Assembly: GCF_003732705.1 (NCBI RefSeq)
Contig: NZ_MOBR01000015.1
Location: 124,001-188,000, forward strand
Length of the DNA stretch: 64,000 nt
Source: Pseudomonas frederiksbergensis
GTDB lineage: Bacteria > Pseudomonadota > Gammaproteobacteria > Pseudomonadales > Pseudomonadaceae
Direction of reading: 5' to 3'
Position numbers and translations under genes: made by a program. Below, in pieces: positions 50,536 through 59,923 of the stretch; the stretch's first letter is position 1, and each line of letters begins with the position of its first letter. The notes under the pieces were generated by a model. That model searched no databases, was not told where the DNA came from, and was given only the letters and a program-made list of their open reading frames with translations.

Positions 50536-53010
50536 ATGACCTCATCCAGCCCCCGAGTGAAATACGATTATTACGCCGCCGCAGCCTTGAGTCTGTTGAC
50601 TGCAAGCCTCCAGGTCCATGCCGAAAGCAGCGAGCCGGACAAGACCCTGAGCACCGTGGTGGTGACCGGCAATCGCGGTAATCAGCCGCGCACCATCACC
50701 GACAGCCCCTCGCCCATCGATGTGATCAGCGCCGAGCAATTGCAAGCCAGTGGCAAGGTCGGCCTCAAGGAGTTGCTTGCCCGCTTGCTGCCGTCCTTCA
50801 ACCTGCCGGCGATCAATGGCGGCGGGACGTCGTGGTCGGTGCGCGGCGTGACCATGCGCGGCTTGTCCGGGGATCAGGTGCTGGTACTGGTCAACGGCAA
50901 ACGCCGACACAACACCGCGCTGATCAACAACCTGGCGCGGATCGGCACGGCGGCGGTGCCGGTCAACCTTGACCTGATTCCCGTCTCGGCCATCGATCAT
51001 ATCGAGGTGCTGCGCGACGGCGCCTCGGCGCAATATGGTTCGGACGCCATCGCCGGGGTGATCAATATCATCCTCAAGGAAAACGACAGCGGCGGCAGCG
51101 CCGAAACTTCGTTCGGGCGCTACGGCAGTGGCGATGGCGACACCGTGCACCAGACCGTCAACTACGGCCTGGCGCTGCCGAATGACGGCTTCGCCAACCT
51201 GGCGCTGGACAGCAAGGAACAGGAACCTTTCGACCGCACCGGCAGTGCCACGGGCAATCTTTATTCATCACCTGGTTTCCCCGACAGCCGCGATCAGACC
51301 GTCAATCGCCACGGCTGGAACCCCAGTTATGGTCTGGGCCGAGAGAAGGTCACCAACGCCAGTTACAACCTTGAGCTGCCGATCCAGGATGATCTGAAGT
51401 TCTACTCGTTCTCCACCGCCAGCTATATGGAAACCACCAAGGTCACGGGCAACTATCGCCCCAACGACATCACGTCCCTGGCCGGTGATCCGAACACCCC
51501 CTACCCCGACGGCGTGCATGCCCAGCGGCGAAATCGCACCATCGACTTCCAGTTCGCGGGCGGCTTCAAGGGTGAGGTCGGCGGCTGGAACTACGACGCC
51601 AGTTCGACCTGGGGCGAGGACGATTCGACCCTCAATGCCAGCAACACCCTCAACCCGTCCCTGGGGCCGACCAGCCCGACCTCGTTCAACCTGGCGTCGC
51701 AGATTTTCGATCAATGGACCAACAACCTCGACTTCAGTCGCGGCTTTGACATTGGCCTGAAAAATCCGCTGCAAACCTCCTTCGGTTTTGAATACCGCTG
51801 GGAGAAATACCAGATCGAGCCCGGCGACTTTGCGTCCTATACCCCCGGTGACTACGTGATCCCCAGCGGACCGTTTGCCGGCCGGACCCCGTTGCCGGGC
51901 CTGGCCTCCTACAACGGCACCAGCCCCGCCGACGCCGGGGAAATCAGTCGCAGCAACGTCGCCAGTTATGTCGATCTGGGCCTGGACGTGACGGATAAAT
52001 GGTACGTCGGCACCGCCGCGCGCTATGAGCACTACACCCAGGACATCGGCAGTACCTGGAGCGGCAAGTTCTCGACCCGCTACAAAATCACCGACGCCTT
52101 CGCCCTGCGCGGCACGGTCAACAACGGCTTCCGAGCACCATCCCTGGCACAGACCATTTATGCCTCGTCCACCTTCACCTCCGGCGGCGTGGTCAATGGC
52201 GAGCAGATCTCGGTGCCAGTCAAAGTCTTACCGGTGGACACGCCTGAGGCCCAGGCCCTGGGCGCGGAAAAGCTCAAGCCGGAAAAGTCCCTGAACTACA
52301 GCCTCGGCTTCACTTACGACCCCACGGCAAACTATCGACTGACCACCGATCTGTATCAGATCGGCATCCGCGACCGCATCGTGTCCACCAGCCTGTTGGG
52401 CGGTCCGGCGGTTTCGCAAATCCTCGTCGCCAACGGCTTGTCGCCGGGACTGTTTGCCCAGTACTACACCAACGCGGTCGACACCCGAACCCGCGGCATC
52501 GACATCATCAACGAGTATCGCCAGCAACTGGATGAATACGGCCAAGTGCGCTGGAGCGCGGCCTACAACTGGAACCAGACCAAGATCGAAAAACTCCAGG
52601 ACAACCCGGCCAAACTCACCAGCCTGGGCTCGAATTACCAACTGTTCGACCGCCGTTTGCAGAAGGACCTGACCGTTGCCACGCCGCAATCGAAACTGAT
52701 CCTGGCCGCCAACTGGAAAGTCACCGACTACAACCTGAACCTGGCGCTGACCCGCTTCGGCAGTTACACCGAAGGCGACAACAACCCGGTGAACGACCGC
52801 AAATTCAGCGCCAAGTGGATCACTGACCTGGACGCGGCCTACGACCTGACCAAGCACCTGACGGTGGCGCTGGGGGCGAACAACCTGTTCAACGTGTACC
52901 CGGACAAAAACGGCATCAAGGACTGGGCTGGCGGCTACAAATACGGGCAGTTTTCGCCGTTTGGCTTTGGCGGCGCGTATTACTACACACGGTTGGCGTA
53001 CAACTTCTGA
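50536..53010 (+). CDS. TonB-dependent outer membrane receptor
   Basis: An 824-residue receptor. Signal peptide up to about residue 30 (ALSLLTASLQVHA). The plug domain has SPSPIDVISAEQL, SVRGVTMRGLSGDQVLVLVNGKRRH and IEVLRDGASAQYGSDAIAGVINIIL; the barrel ends with YYTRLAYNF, the expected terminal Phe. It lies 94 bases after the TauD-type gene and is probably co-transcribed, which suggests active import of an organosulfur compound too large or scarce for porins (inference). Confidence 0.9.
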   Translation: MTSSSPRVKYDYYAAAALSLLTASLQVHAESSEPDKTLSTVVVTGNRGNQPRTITDSPSPIDVISAEQLQASGKVGLKELLARLLPSFNLPAINGGGTSWSVRGVTMRGLSGDQVLVLVNGKRRHNTALINNLARIGTAAVPVNLDLIPVSAIDHIEVLRDGASAQYGSDAIAGVINIILKENDSGGSAETSFGRYGSGDGDTVHQTVNYGLALPNDGFANLALDSKEQEPFDRTGSATGNLYSSPGFPDSRDQTVNRHGWNPSYGLGREKVTNASYNLELPIQDDLKFYSFSTASYMETTKVTGNYRPNDITSLAGDPNTPYPDGVHAQRRNRTIDFQFAGGFKGEVGGWNYDASSTWGEDDSTLNASNTLNPSLGPTSPTSFNLASQIFDQWTNNLDFSRGFDIGLKNPLQTSFGFEYRWEKYQIEPGDFASYTPGDYVIPSGPFAGRTPLPGLASYNGTSPADAGEISRSNVASYVDLGLDVTDKWYVGTAARYEHYTQDIGSTWSGKFSTRYKITDAFALRGTVNNGFRAPSLAQTIYASSTFTSGGVVNGEQISVPVKVLPVDTPEAQALGAEKLKPEKSLNYSLGFTYDPTANYRLTTDLYQIGIRDRIVSTSLLGGPAVSQILVANGLSPGLFAQYYTNAVDTRTRGIDIINEYRQQLDEYGQVRWSAAYNWNQTKIEKLQDNPAKLTSLGSNYQLFDRRLQKDLTVATPQSKLILAANWKVTDYNLNLALTRFGSYTEGDNNPVNDRKFSAKWITDLDAAYDLTKHLTVALGANNLFNVYPDKNGIKDWAGGYKYGQFSPFGFGGAYYYTRLAYNF

Positions 53011-53019
53011 TGGCCGAAC

Positions 53020-53517
53020 TGTAGAAGCGAGGCTTGCCCGCGAAAGCAGTTCCACCTTCAACATGGATGGTGGCTGACACACTGCCTTCGCGAGCAGGCT
53101 CGCTCCCACGAGGAGCTTCGGTGGGCATAAAAATCTGCGCTCGACGACGATCAACTGTGGGAGCGAGCCTGCTCGCGAAAGCGGTTTCCCTTTCAACATC
53201 GGTGGTGGCTGACCTGACGCCTTCGCGAGCAAGCCCGCTCCCACAAGGGACCTTCGGTGGGCACAAAATCTGCGCCCTACGATGATCAACTGTGGGAGCG
53301 GGCTTGCTCGCGAAAGCGGTTTCACCATCAACATGGATGGTGGCTGACACACTGCCTTCGCGAGCAGGCTCGCTCCCACAAGGAGCTTCGGTGGGCATAA
53401 AAATCTGCGCTCGACGACGATCAACTGTGGGAGCGAGCCTGCTCGCGAAAGCGGTTTCACTTTCAACATGGATGGTGGCTGACCCGACGCCTTCGCGAGC
53501 AAGCCCGCTCCCACAGG
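53020..53517. repeat. Tandem array of four REPINs, about 135 bp period
   Basis: Four inverted REP pairs start near 53020, 53154, 53289 and 53425. The spacer units (GGAGCTTCGGTGGGCATAAA, GATCAACTGTGGGAG) are almost identical, so the array grew by duplication of a REPIN plus spacer. The period equals that of the array at the left end of the window. This fills most of the 690-base gap; the remaining 180 bases are an A+T-rich region with the leader motif. Confidence 0.88.
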
Positions 53518-53650
53518 GGATTTGTGTTTCGCTCCAATTAAATGCATTTATTTCATATTGATCATCTCGATAATCAACTTACTTAATAATTAGCATATAA
53601 CCAGAAAGACTTTCCCAACCGCTTTTTATAGAGATAACGTCAAGCACAGA

Positions 53651-53673
53651 CCGACCCCTTCTCCAGGCGGAGG
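53651..53673 (+). promoter_or_regulatory. Sulfur-unit leader motif, copy 3
   Basis: CCGACCCCTTCTCCAGGCGG followed by AGG, ending 26 bases before the next gene. Here CCAGGC can pair with GCCTGG that overlaps the gene's own ribosome site (TGGAG), which could mask initiation. Confidence 0.6.
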
Positions 53674-53699
53674 CCATACGAACCTGCCTGGAGCTTGTC

Positions 53700-54662
53700 A
53701 TGTCACTCAAACCGCTGTTGTTGACCCTCTTCTGCACCCTGGGCTTTAGCGCCATCAGCCATGCCGCCGACCTGCAACCACTGCTGGTAGCCAATCAAAA
53801 GTCGTCGATCAAGGTGCTGCTGGAAGTCTCCGGCGAATTGAAGGATGTGCCTTACGAAATCCAGTTCTCCGAGTTTCCCGCCGCCGCACCGTTAGGCGAG
53901 GCGCTGAACGCCGGCGCCGTGGACATCGGCGCCCTCGGCGACGCGCCTTACGTGTTCGCCCTCGGCGCCGGTGCGCCGCTCAAAGTGGTCAGCATCATCC
54001 ACGCCGAAGGTCGCTACACCACGGCGATCCTCGCGCTGAAGGACTCGCCGCTGAACAACGCCAGCGACCTCAAGGGCAAGCGCATCGTCACCACCCGCGG
54101 CTCCATCGGCCACTTTCTGGCGATCAAAGCCTTGCGCAGCGTCGGTTTGAGCACCCACGACGTACAGTTCATCTACTTGCTGCCCAGCGAATCGCGGATC
54201 TTGCTGGACAATGGCAGCGCCGATGCCTGGTCGACCTGGGATCCGTACACCACGATTGCCACCACGCAAAGCCAAGCCAAGGTTCTGGCCAGCGGCGACT
54301 CGCTGCTGACCAACCATTTGTACCTCGCCGCCACCAGCCAGGCGATCGCCGGCAAACGCCAGCAACTGGACGATTTCGTCGCCCGGGTCGATCGCGCCTA
54401 CCGCTGGACCAACAGCCATCCCGAAGAATATGCCGCCGCCCAGGCCAAGGTCACCGGCCTGCCGCTGGCCGTGCATGTCGCCGTGGCCAAAGGCACGCAC
54501 ATGCAACCGGTAGAGATTGACGACACGGTGATCGCCGGCCTGCAAACCACGGCGGACATTTATCAGGAAGAAGGAATTCTGACCAAACACATCGACGTCT
54601 CCCAAGGCTTCGACAAGAGCTTCAACGCCCAGCGTGCCCCGACCACCCAGGCATCGCGCTAA
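53700..54662 (+). CDS. Sulfonate-type ABC substrate-binding protein
   Basis: A 320-residue exported protein (signal LLTLFCTLGFSAISHA). SsuA/TauA pattern: FSEFPAAAPLGEALNAGAVDIGALGDAPYVFALGAGAP, LKGKRIVTTRGSIGHFLAIKAL and SADAWSTWDPY. No permease or ATPase is in this operon, so it probably feeds another transporter, perhaps the one at 39609-41262. It is first of the six-gene unit 53700-59907. Confidence 0.9.
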   Translation: MSLKPLLLTLFCTLGFSAISHAADLQPLLVANQKSSIKVLLEVSGELKDVPYEIQFSEFPAAAPLGEALNAGAVDIGALGDAPYVFALGAGAPLKVVSIIHAEGRYTTAILALKDSPLNNASDLKGKRIVTTRGSIGHFLAIKALRSVGLSTHDVQFIYLLPSESRILLDNGSADAWSTWDPYTTIATTQSQAKVLASGDSLLTNHLYLAATSQAIAGKRQQLDDFVARVDRAYRWTNSHPEEYAAAQAKVTGLPLAVHVAVAKGTHMQPVEIDDTVIAGLQTTADIYQEEGILTKHIDVSQGFDKSFNAQRAPTTQASR

Positions 54663-54677
54663 TTCAGGAGTAGAACC

Positions 54678-56024
54678 ATGAGCAAACAACGCCAACTGAA
54701 ACTCGGTGCGATGGTGCATGGCGTCGGCCACGGCTGGGGCGAATGGCGCCACCCGCAGGCCCAACCCAACGCCAGCGTGAACTTCGATTTTTACAAGCAG
54801 CAGACGCAACTCGCTGAAGGCGCGAAGTTCGACTTCGTGTTCATCGCCGACAGCCTGCACATCCACGAAAAATCCAGCCCGCACTACCTCAATCGCTTCG
54901 AGCCGCTGACCATTCTCTCGGCGCTGGCGGCCACCACCAAACACATTGGCCTGGTGGCGACCGTCACCGTCAGCTACACCGAACCGTTCCAGGTCGCCCG
55001 GCAGTTTGCCTCCCTGGACCACATCAGCGGCGGTCGCGCCGGCTGGAACGTGGTGACCTCCTGGCTCAGTGGCACCGCCGATAATTTCGGCAAGGCCGAG
55101 CACCCGCCCCATGCCGTGCGCTACCGCATCGCCAAGGAGCATGTGGATGTGGTCAAGGGCTTGTGGGATTCCTGGGAAGACGACGCCTTCGCCTACAACA
55201 AGCAAAGCGGCGAGTTTTTCACCCCCGGCAAATTGCATGCGCTGGAGCACAAGGGCGAATTTTTCTCGGTGAAAGGCCCGCTCAATATCGCGCGCTCGCA
55301 GCAGGGTCAACCGGTGATTTTCCAGGCTGGCACCTCGGAGGCCGGGCGCAATTTCGCGGCGGAAAACTCCGACGCAATTTTTGTCAGCCCCGAAACCTTC
55401 GATGAAGCCAAAGCCTACTACAAGGACCTGAAACAACGGGCCAGCGGCTTTGGCCGTGATGCACAGAAGCTGTCGATCCTGCCGGGCATCCGCCCCATCG
55501 TCGGGCGTGATGAAGCGGAGGTAGAAAGCCGTTATCAGCAAGCGGTGGAACTGGTGAGCATCGAGGACGCGATTGTCGCCCTCGGCCGGCCGTTCAATGA
55601 CCATGATTTCAGCCAGTACCCATTGGATGCGCCGTTCCCCGAACTGGGTGATCTGGGTTCCAACAGTCAGAAAGGTGGGTCCGACCGGATCAAACAATTG
55701 GCCAAGGATGAAGGCCTGACCTTGCGCCAGGTCGCCCTGCGCTTCTCCCGGCCACGACGGGATTTCGTCGGCACGCCCGAGCAGGTGGCCGATGCCCTTC
55801 AGACCTGGTTCGAAGAAGGCGCCGCCGACGGTTTCATCATCAATTCGTTGCTACCCGATGGCTTGCAGTACTTCACCGAACTGGTGGTGCCGGTGCTGCA
55901 ACAACGGGGTCTGTTTCGCGATGAGTACAGCGGCAACACCTTGCGCGACAACCTGGGTCTGGAAGTCCCTGCCAACCGTCACGCCATCACTCAAATCCAT
56001 GAAAAAAACGAGGCCGTGGCATGA
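54678..56024 (+). CDS. NtaA/SnaA/DszA-family flavin monooxygenase
   Basis: A 448-residue luciferase-like flavoprotein. The family signature is clear: LGAMVHGVGHGWGEWRHP near the start, SLDHISGGRAGWNVVTSW, GQPVIFQAGTSEAGRNFAAENSDAIFV. Members use FMNH2 from a separate reductase to oxidise sulfones, aminopolycarboxylates or related compounds; DszA cleaves the C-S bond of dibenzothiophene sulfone. Sulfur context favours sulfone or sulfonate cleavage. The stop overlaps the next ATG by four bases. Confidence 0.88.
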   Translation: MSKQRQLKLGAMVHGVGHGWGEWRHPQAQPNASVNFDFYKQQTQLAEGAKFDFVFIADSLHIHEKSSPHYLNRFEPLTILSALAATTKHIGLVATVTVSYTEPFQVARQFASLDHISGGRAGWNVVTSWLSGTADNFGKAEHPPHAVRYRIAKEHVDVVKGLWDSWEDDAFAYNKQSGEFFTPGKLHALEHKGEFFSVKGPLNIARSQQGQPVIFQAGTSEAGRNFAAENSDAIFVSPETFDEAKAYYKDLKQRASGFGRDAQKLSILPGIRPIVGRDEAEVESRYQQAVELVSIEDAIVALGRPFNDHDFSQYPLDAPFPELGDLGSNSQKGGSDRIKQLAKDEGLTLRQVALRFSRPRRDFVGTPEQVADALQTWFEEGAADGFIINSLLPDGLQYFTELVVPVLQQRGLFRDEYSGNTLRDNLGLEVPANRHAITQIHEKNEAVA

Positions 56025-56704
56025 GCGAATCCCTCAATCAATTGCTCGCGAATTTGCATGCCGAACGTGTGGCGACGTGGGAGCCGGCGGCTCTGCAAGT
56101 CAATATTGATCAGCGTCAACGCCTGGTGGACGAAGCCAAGGTCGAGGACTTCGTCAAGGTCGGCGACACCCTTGAGCCCTTCACACTGTTGAAGGTTGAA
56201 GGGGGCGAACTGAGCCGCGACGAATTGCTCGCCAACGGCCCGGCGGTGCTGATTTTCTTCCGCTTTGCCGGTTGCCCGGCGTGCAATATCGCCCTGCCCT
56301 ATTACCAGCGCCGGCTCTATCCGCAACTGCATGCACTGGGGGTTCCATTGGTCGCGGTCAGTCCGCAAGTGCCGGAGCGCCTGATCGAGATCAAGACCCG
56401 CCACACCCTGGATCTGCAAGTGGCCAGCGACCCGGATAACCAGCTCGGCCGGCGCCTGGGCATTCTCTACAGCTTCGATGAAGCCTCGCGCAACGCCGCG
56501 CTGGCCAAGGGCAAGAGCATCGGCGAAACCACCGGCACCGGCACTTGGGAATTGCCGCAGCCGACCGTGGTGGTGATCGCCCGGGACGGCAGCGTGGCCT
56601 TCGCCGAGGTCAGCCCGGACTGGCTGGTGCGCACCGAAGCCGATCCGGTGCTGCGCGCCGTTGAACAACTGCTGGGGCAATCAGCCTTGCAACTCGCTAT
56701 CTGA
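56021..56704 (+). CDS. AhpC/TSA-like peroxiredoxin
   Basis: A 227-residue protein with a thioredoxin fold; the active-site motif is FAGCPACN (Cys85, Cys88), with a CxxC rather than the single T..C of classical peroxiredoxins, followed by LVAVSPQVPERL. This group is annotated as peroxiredoxin-like family. In the operon it may deal with peroxide from uncoupled flavin oxygenases or with thiol products. It is translationally coupled to the monooxygenase. Confidence 0.82.
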   Translation: MSESLNQLLANLHAERVATWEPAALQVNIDQRQRLVDEAKVEDFVKVGDTLEPFTLLKVEGGELSRDELLANGPAVLIFFRFAGCPACNIALPYYQRRLYPQLHALGVPLVAVSPQVPERLIEIKTRHTLDLQVASDPDNQLGRRLGILYSFDEASRNAALAKGKSIGETTGTGTWELPQPTVVVIARDGSVAFAEVSPDWLVRTEADPVLRAVEQLLGQSALQLAI

Positions 56705-56717
56705 CAAGAGCCTGACC

Positions 56718-57728
56718 ATGACGAAAAACATCTCACAGGGGCAGTTCAATCGTCGCGGCTTCCTGACGGCCAGTTCGATTGCCGTCGGCGCGCTGGGGTT
56801 GTCCTCGCTCGGCTTGAGCCCGCGTGCATTCGCGCAAAACACCCAGCTCTCGGACCTGACGTTGGGTGTCGCCACCTACCGTGGCCAGGAGTCGTATTTC
56901 ACCGAGGACGCCGGTACCGCCAACCGCCCTTACAAAGTCGACTACGCGGAATTTGCCGGTGGCAATCTGATCGTCGAAGCGCTGGCCTCGGGCAGCCTGG
57001 ACATCGGCTCCATGAGTGAGATCCCGCCGATCTTCTCGATCCAGAGCCATCGTCAACCGAAGCTGATCGCGGTGATTCAAGGCGACGTGAACAACCAGGT
57101 GTTCCTGATTCCCAAGGACTCGACACTTGAATCCGTCGGGCAGTTGCGCGGCAAACGGGTCGGTTATGTGCGCTCCACCACGTCGCACTATTTTTTGATC
57201 AAGGCTTTGAAGGAACAGGGCCTGACCATGAAGGACATCACCGCCGTCGCGCTGACACCCCAGGACGGCTTCAGTGCATTCCAGAGCGGTCAGCTCGATG
57301 CGTGGGTGATTTATGGGGTGTTCATCCAGTTGGCGAAATTCCGCAGCGGCGCCCGGGTACTGAAGACCGCCCAGGGTTATTTGTCCGGCAATTACCTGAT
57401 GGCGGCCCGCCCCGCCGCCCTCGAAGACCCACTGCGCAAACAGGCGATTCAGGACTACTTGCAGCGCACGGCGCGCACCCTGGACTGGATCAACAACAAC
57501 CCCGAGCCGTGGGCGACCAAATCCGCGCAGTTGCTGGGCGTGGACAAAGCGGTGTTCCTCGATATGTACAACAGCCGCAGCCAGCCGTGGAAGGTCCTCG
57601 AAGTGGACGACCAGGCCATTGCCTCGCAGCAGGAAGTGGCGGATTTGTTCTTTGATGCCGGGGTGTTGAGTGAGCGGCTGGATGTCGGGCCGTTGTGGGA
57701 CAAAAACTTCAAGTTGCTACCGCTGTGA
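56718..57728 (+). CDS. Sulfonate-type ABC substrate-binding protein with Tat signal
   Basis: A 336-residue protein. Its signal begins FNRRGFLTASSIAVGALGL, a twin-arginine type, ending near AFA, so it is likely exported folded. The core is SsuA-like: VDYAEFAGGNLIVEALASGSLDIGSMSEIPPIF, LRGKRVGYVRSTTSHYFLIKAL and LDAWVIYGVFI. The start at 56718 is the ATG directly before the signal. It is the fourth such binding protein in the window. Confidence 0.88.
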   Translation: MTKNISQGQFNRRGFLTASSIAVGALGLSSLGLSPRAFAQNTQLSDLTLGVATYRGQESYFTEDAGTANRPYKVDYAEFAGGNLIVEALASGSLDIGSMSEIPPIFSIQSHRQPKLIAVIQGDVNNQVFLIPKDSTLESVGQLRGKRVGYVRSTTSHYFLIKALKEQGLTMKDITAVALTPQDGFSAFQSGQLDAWVIYGVFIQLAKFRSGARVLKTAQGYLSGNYLMAARPAALEDPLRKQAIQDYLQRTARTLDWINNNPEPWATKSAQLLGVDKAVFLDMYNSRSQPWKVLEVDDQAIASQQEVADLFFDAGVLSERLDVGPLWDKNFKLLPL

Positions 57729-57763
57729 ACGGATTTCCAGCCTATTGATCGGATGAATCAACC

Positions 57764-58951
57764 ATGAGTCTTTCTTCTCAACACGCTCCGCCGCTGCGCT
57801 CCATCGAAGCGGCCAATTTCGAAGCACTGCTGGAAAACATCGGCGGGCAACTCGGCGCCACCGCACACGTTTATGACGAAAGCGGGGCCTTCCCCCACGA
57901 CAATTTCAAGCTGCTGCATAAGCACGGTCTGGTCGCCCTGACCGTGCCCAAAACCCTCGGCGGTGGCGGTGCGAATCTGGTCCAGGCGCGCAAGGCGATC
58001 AGCGCCATTGCCAAAGGTGAGCCTTCGACCGCATTGATTTTGGTGATGCAGTATCTCCAGCACACGCGCCTGCAGGACAGCAAAACCTGGCCCGAAACCC
58101 TGCGCCTGCAAGTGGCCCAAGACGCAGTCCAGCAAGGCGCGCTGATTAATGCCCTGCGGGTCGAGCCCGACCTTGGCACCCCGGCTCGCGGTGGTTTGCC
58201 GGCCACCGTTGCCCGACGCACCGCCGCCGGTTGGCGGATCAGCGGGCGCAAGATCTACTCCACCGGCAGCCCTGGCCTGACGTGGTTCAGCGTCTGGGCG
58301 CGCAGCACCGATGAAGACCCGCTGGTCGGCGCCTGGCTGGTGCATAAGGACACGCCAGGTATCAGCATCATCGAAGATTGGGATCACCTCGGCATGCGCG
58401 CCACGTGCAGCCATGAAGTGATTTTCGACAACGTGCTGGTGCCGCTGGATCACGCCGTCAGCGTCAGCCCCTGGAGCGCGCCGCAACCGGAACTCGATGG
58501 CGACGGCTTCCTGTGGATGTCGGTGTTGCTGTCGTCGGTGTACGACGGCGTTGCCCAAGCCGCTCGCGACTGGTTCGTCAGTTGGCTGGAACAACGCAAG
58601 CCGTCCAACCTCGGCGCGGCCCTGTCCACCCTGCCGCGCTTTCAGGAAACCGTCGGCCACATCGACACACTGTTGTTCGCCAACCGTAGCCTGCTGGATG
58701 CCGCCGCCGAGGGACGCACACCGGTGAGTAACGCCGCGCAGTTGAAATACCTGGTGACCGGCAACGCGATTCGCGCGGTCGAGCTGGCCATTGAAGCGTC
58801 CGGCAATCCCGGTTTGTCCCGCAACAACCCGCTGCAACGGCATTACCGCGATGTGCTGTGCAGTCGCGTCCATACCCCACAAAACGACGCCGTGCTGCAA
58901 GGCGTCGGCAAAGCCGTTTTCGCCCAGCGCCCGCAAAAGGACAGCCAATGA
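57764..58951 (+). CDS. Acyl-CoA dehydrogenase-fold monooxygenase (SfnB/DszC-like)
   Basis: A 395-residue flavoprotein of the acyl-CoA dehydrogenase fold. It has GLVALTVPKTLGGGG, GWRISGRKIYSTGSPG, WDHLGMRATCSHEVIFDNVLVP and the C-terminal RHYRDVLCSRVHTPQNDAVLQ-type segment (Arg-Asp...Arg-Val-His-Thr-Pro-Gln), which marks the DszC/SfnB-like group rather than true fatty acyl-CoA dehydrogenases. These act on sulfur heterocycles or in sulfur-starvation pathways with reduced flavin. The stop overlaps the next ATG by four bases. Confidence 0.82.
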   Translation: MSLSSQHAPPLRSIEAANFEALLENIGGQLGATAHVYDESGAFPHDNFKLLHKHGLVALTVPKTLGGGGANLVQARKAISAIAKGEPSTALILVMQYLQHTRLQDSKTWPETLRLQVAQDAVQQGALINALRVEPDLGTPARGGLPATVARRTAAGWRISGRKIYSTGSPGLTWFSVWARSTDEDPLVGAWLVHKDTPGISIIEDWDHLGMRATCSHEVIFDNVLVPLDHAVSVSPWSAPQPELDGDGFLWMSVLLSSVYDGVAQAARDWFVSWLEQRKPSNLGAALSTLPRFQETVGHIDTLLFANRSLLDAAAEGRTPVSNAAQLKYLVTGNAIRAVELAIEASGNPGLSRNNPLQRHYRDVLCSRVHTPQNDAVLQGVGKAVFAQRPQKDSQ

Positions 58952-59907
58952 GCCAGCTCGTGATCGCCAGCCAACTGGACGAAGATTTCAATGAGGTGAT
59001 CCGCCAGCGCCTCGCCCTCACGCACCCGGGCACCGAGGTATTGGATGTGCCGGCCGGTGTGCCCAGCGACCTGCCGGCCGAGGTCAGCATTCTGCTGGCG
59101 CGGCCGATCAATGTGCGCGGTTACCTGGCGCCGGACACGCCGCCACCGGGCTGGCCGTACGGTTTGAAGTGGGTTCAAGTGGTGTCTTCCGGTATCGACT
59201 TCTACCCGAAATGGCTGTTTAACGGCCCGCCGGTGAGCACCTCGCGTGGCAGCGCCGCCGAGAACATCGCCGAGTTCGCCCTGGCCGCGATCTTCGCCGC
59301 CGCCAAGCATCTGCCGGACATTTGGGTGCATGACTCCACATGGAATTTCACCGCACTGACGCCCATCAAGGGCACCACATTGGGAATCCTCGGTTTCGGT
59401 GCGATTGGCCGCAGTCTGGCAACCAAGGCCCATGCCTTGGGCATTAACGTGGTTGCCTTGCGCCAGAGTGAGACGCCGTTCGAGGTGGAAGGTGTTGAGG
59501 CTGCGCAGGACATCCATGACTTGTTTGCCCGCGCCGATCACCTGGTGCTGGCGGCACCGCTGACCGCTGCGACCCGGCATATCGTCAACAGCGCGGTGCT
59601 CGCCAGCGCCAAGCCGGGCCTGCACCTGATCAACATTGCCCGGGGTGGTCTGCTCGACCACGGCGCGCTGCTTGAAGCGCTGGACAATGGCGCGATTGGC
59701 CTGGCTTCGCTGGACGTCACCGAGCCCGAACCGCTGCCCGATGGACATCCGCTTTATTCCCATCCCCGGGTTCGTTTGTCGCCCCACACTTCGGCGATTT
59801 CCAGCAACAGTCGGCACGAGATTGCGGACAGTTTCCTGGCCAATCTTGAGCGATTCCTGAATGGGTTGGCGCCGGAGAATCTGGCGAACGTACAGCGCGG
59901 GTATTGA
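58948..59907 (+). CDS. D-2-hydroxyacid dehydrogenase, NAD-dependent
   Basis: A 319-residue protein. The nucleotide fold is GILGFGAIGRSLATKAHALG, the Arg in INIARGGLLDHGALLEAL and the Glu-His pair (EPEPLPDGHPLYSHPRVRLSPHTS) are all present, so it looks catalytically complete. It converts a 2-oxoacid to a D-2-hydroxyacid or the reverse. In this operon it could act on a sulfur- or carbon-skeleton oxoacid after desulfurisation. It is the last of the six genes; a REPIN follows. Confidence 0.87.
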   Translation: MSQLVIASQLDEDFNEVIRQRLALTHPGTEVLDVPAGVPSDLPAEVSILLARPINVRGYLAPDTPPPGWPYGLKWVQVVSSGIDFYPKWLFNGPPVSTSRGSAAENIAEFALAAIFAAAKHLPDIWVHDSTWNFTALTPIKGTTLGILGFGAIGRSLATKAHALGINVVALRQSETPFEVEGVEAAQDIHDLFARADHLVLAAPLTAATRHIVNSAVLASAKPGLHLINIARGGLLDHGALLEALDNGAIGLASLDVTEPEPLPDGHPLYSHPRVRLSPHTSAISSNSRHEIADSFLANLERFLNGLAPENLANVQRGY

Positions 59908-59923
59908 TTCCAGCCGATCCATC

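Noticed and set aside
53020..53517. Possible CRISPR-like regular array
   Set aside because: The units are palindromic REPs with nearly identical spacers, not short direct repeats with unique spacers, and no cas gene is present.
52228..53547. A 439-codon minus frame with repeated LLAKA segments
   Set aside because: Its repeated part is translation of the REPIN array and the rest is antisense to the TonB receptor gene.
53892..55697. A 601-codon minus frame
   Set aside because: It lies opposite the binding protein and DszA-like genes, which have clear domains and ribosome sites; the frame is a codon-bias artefact.
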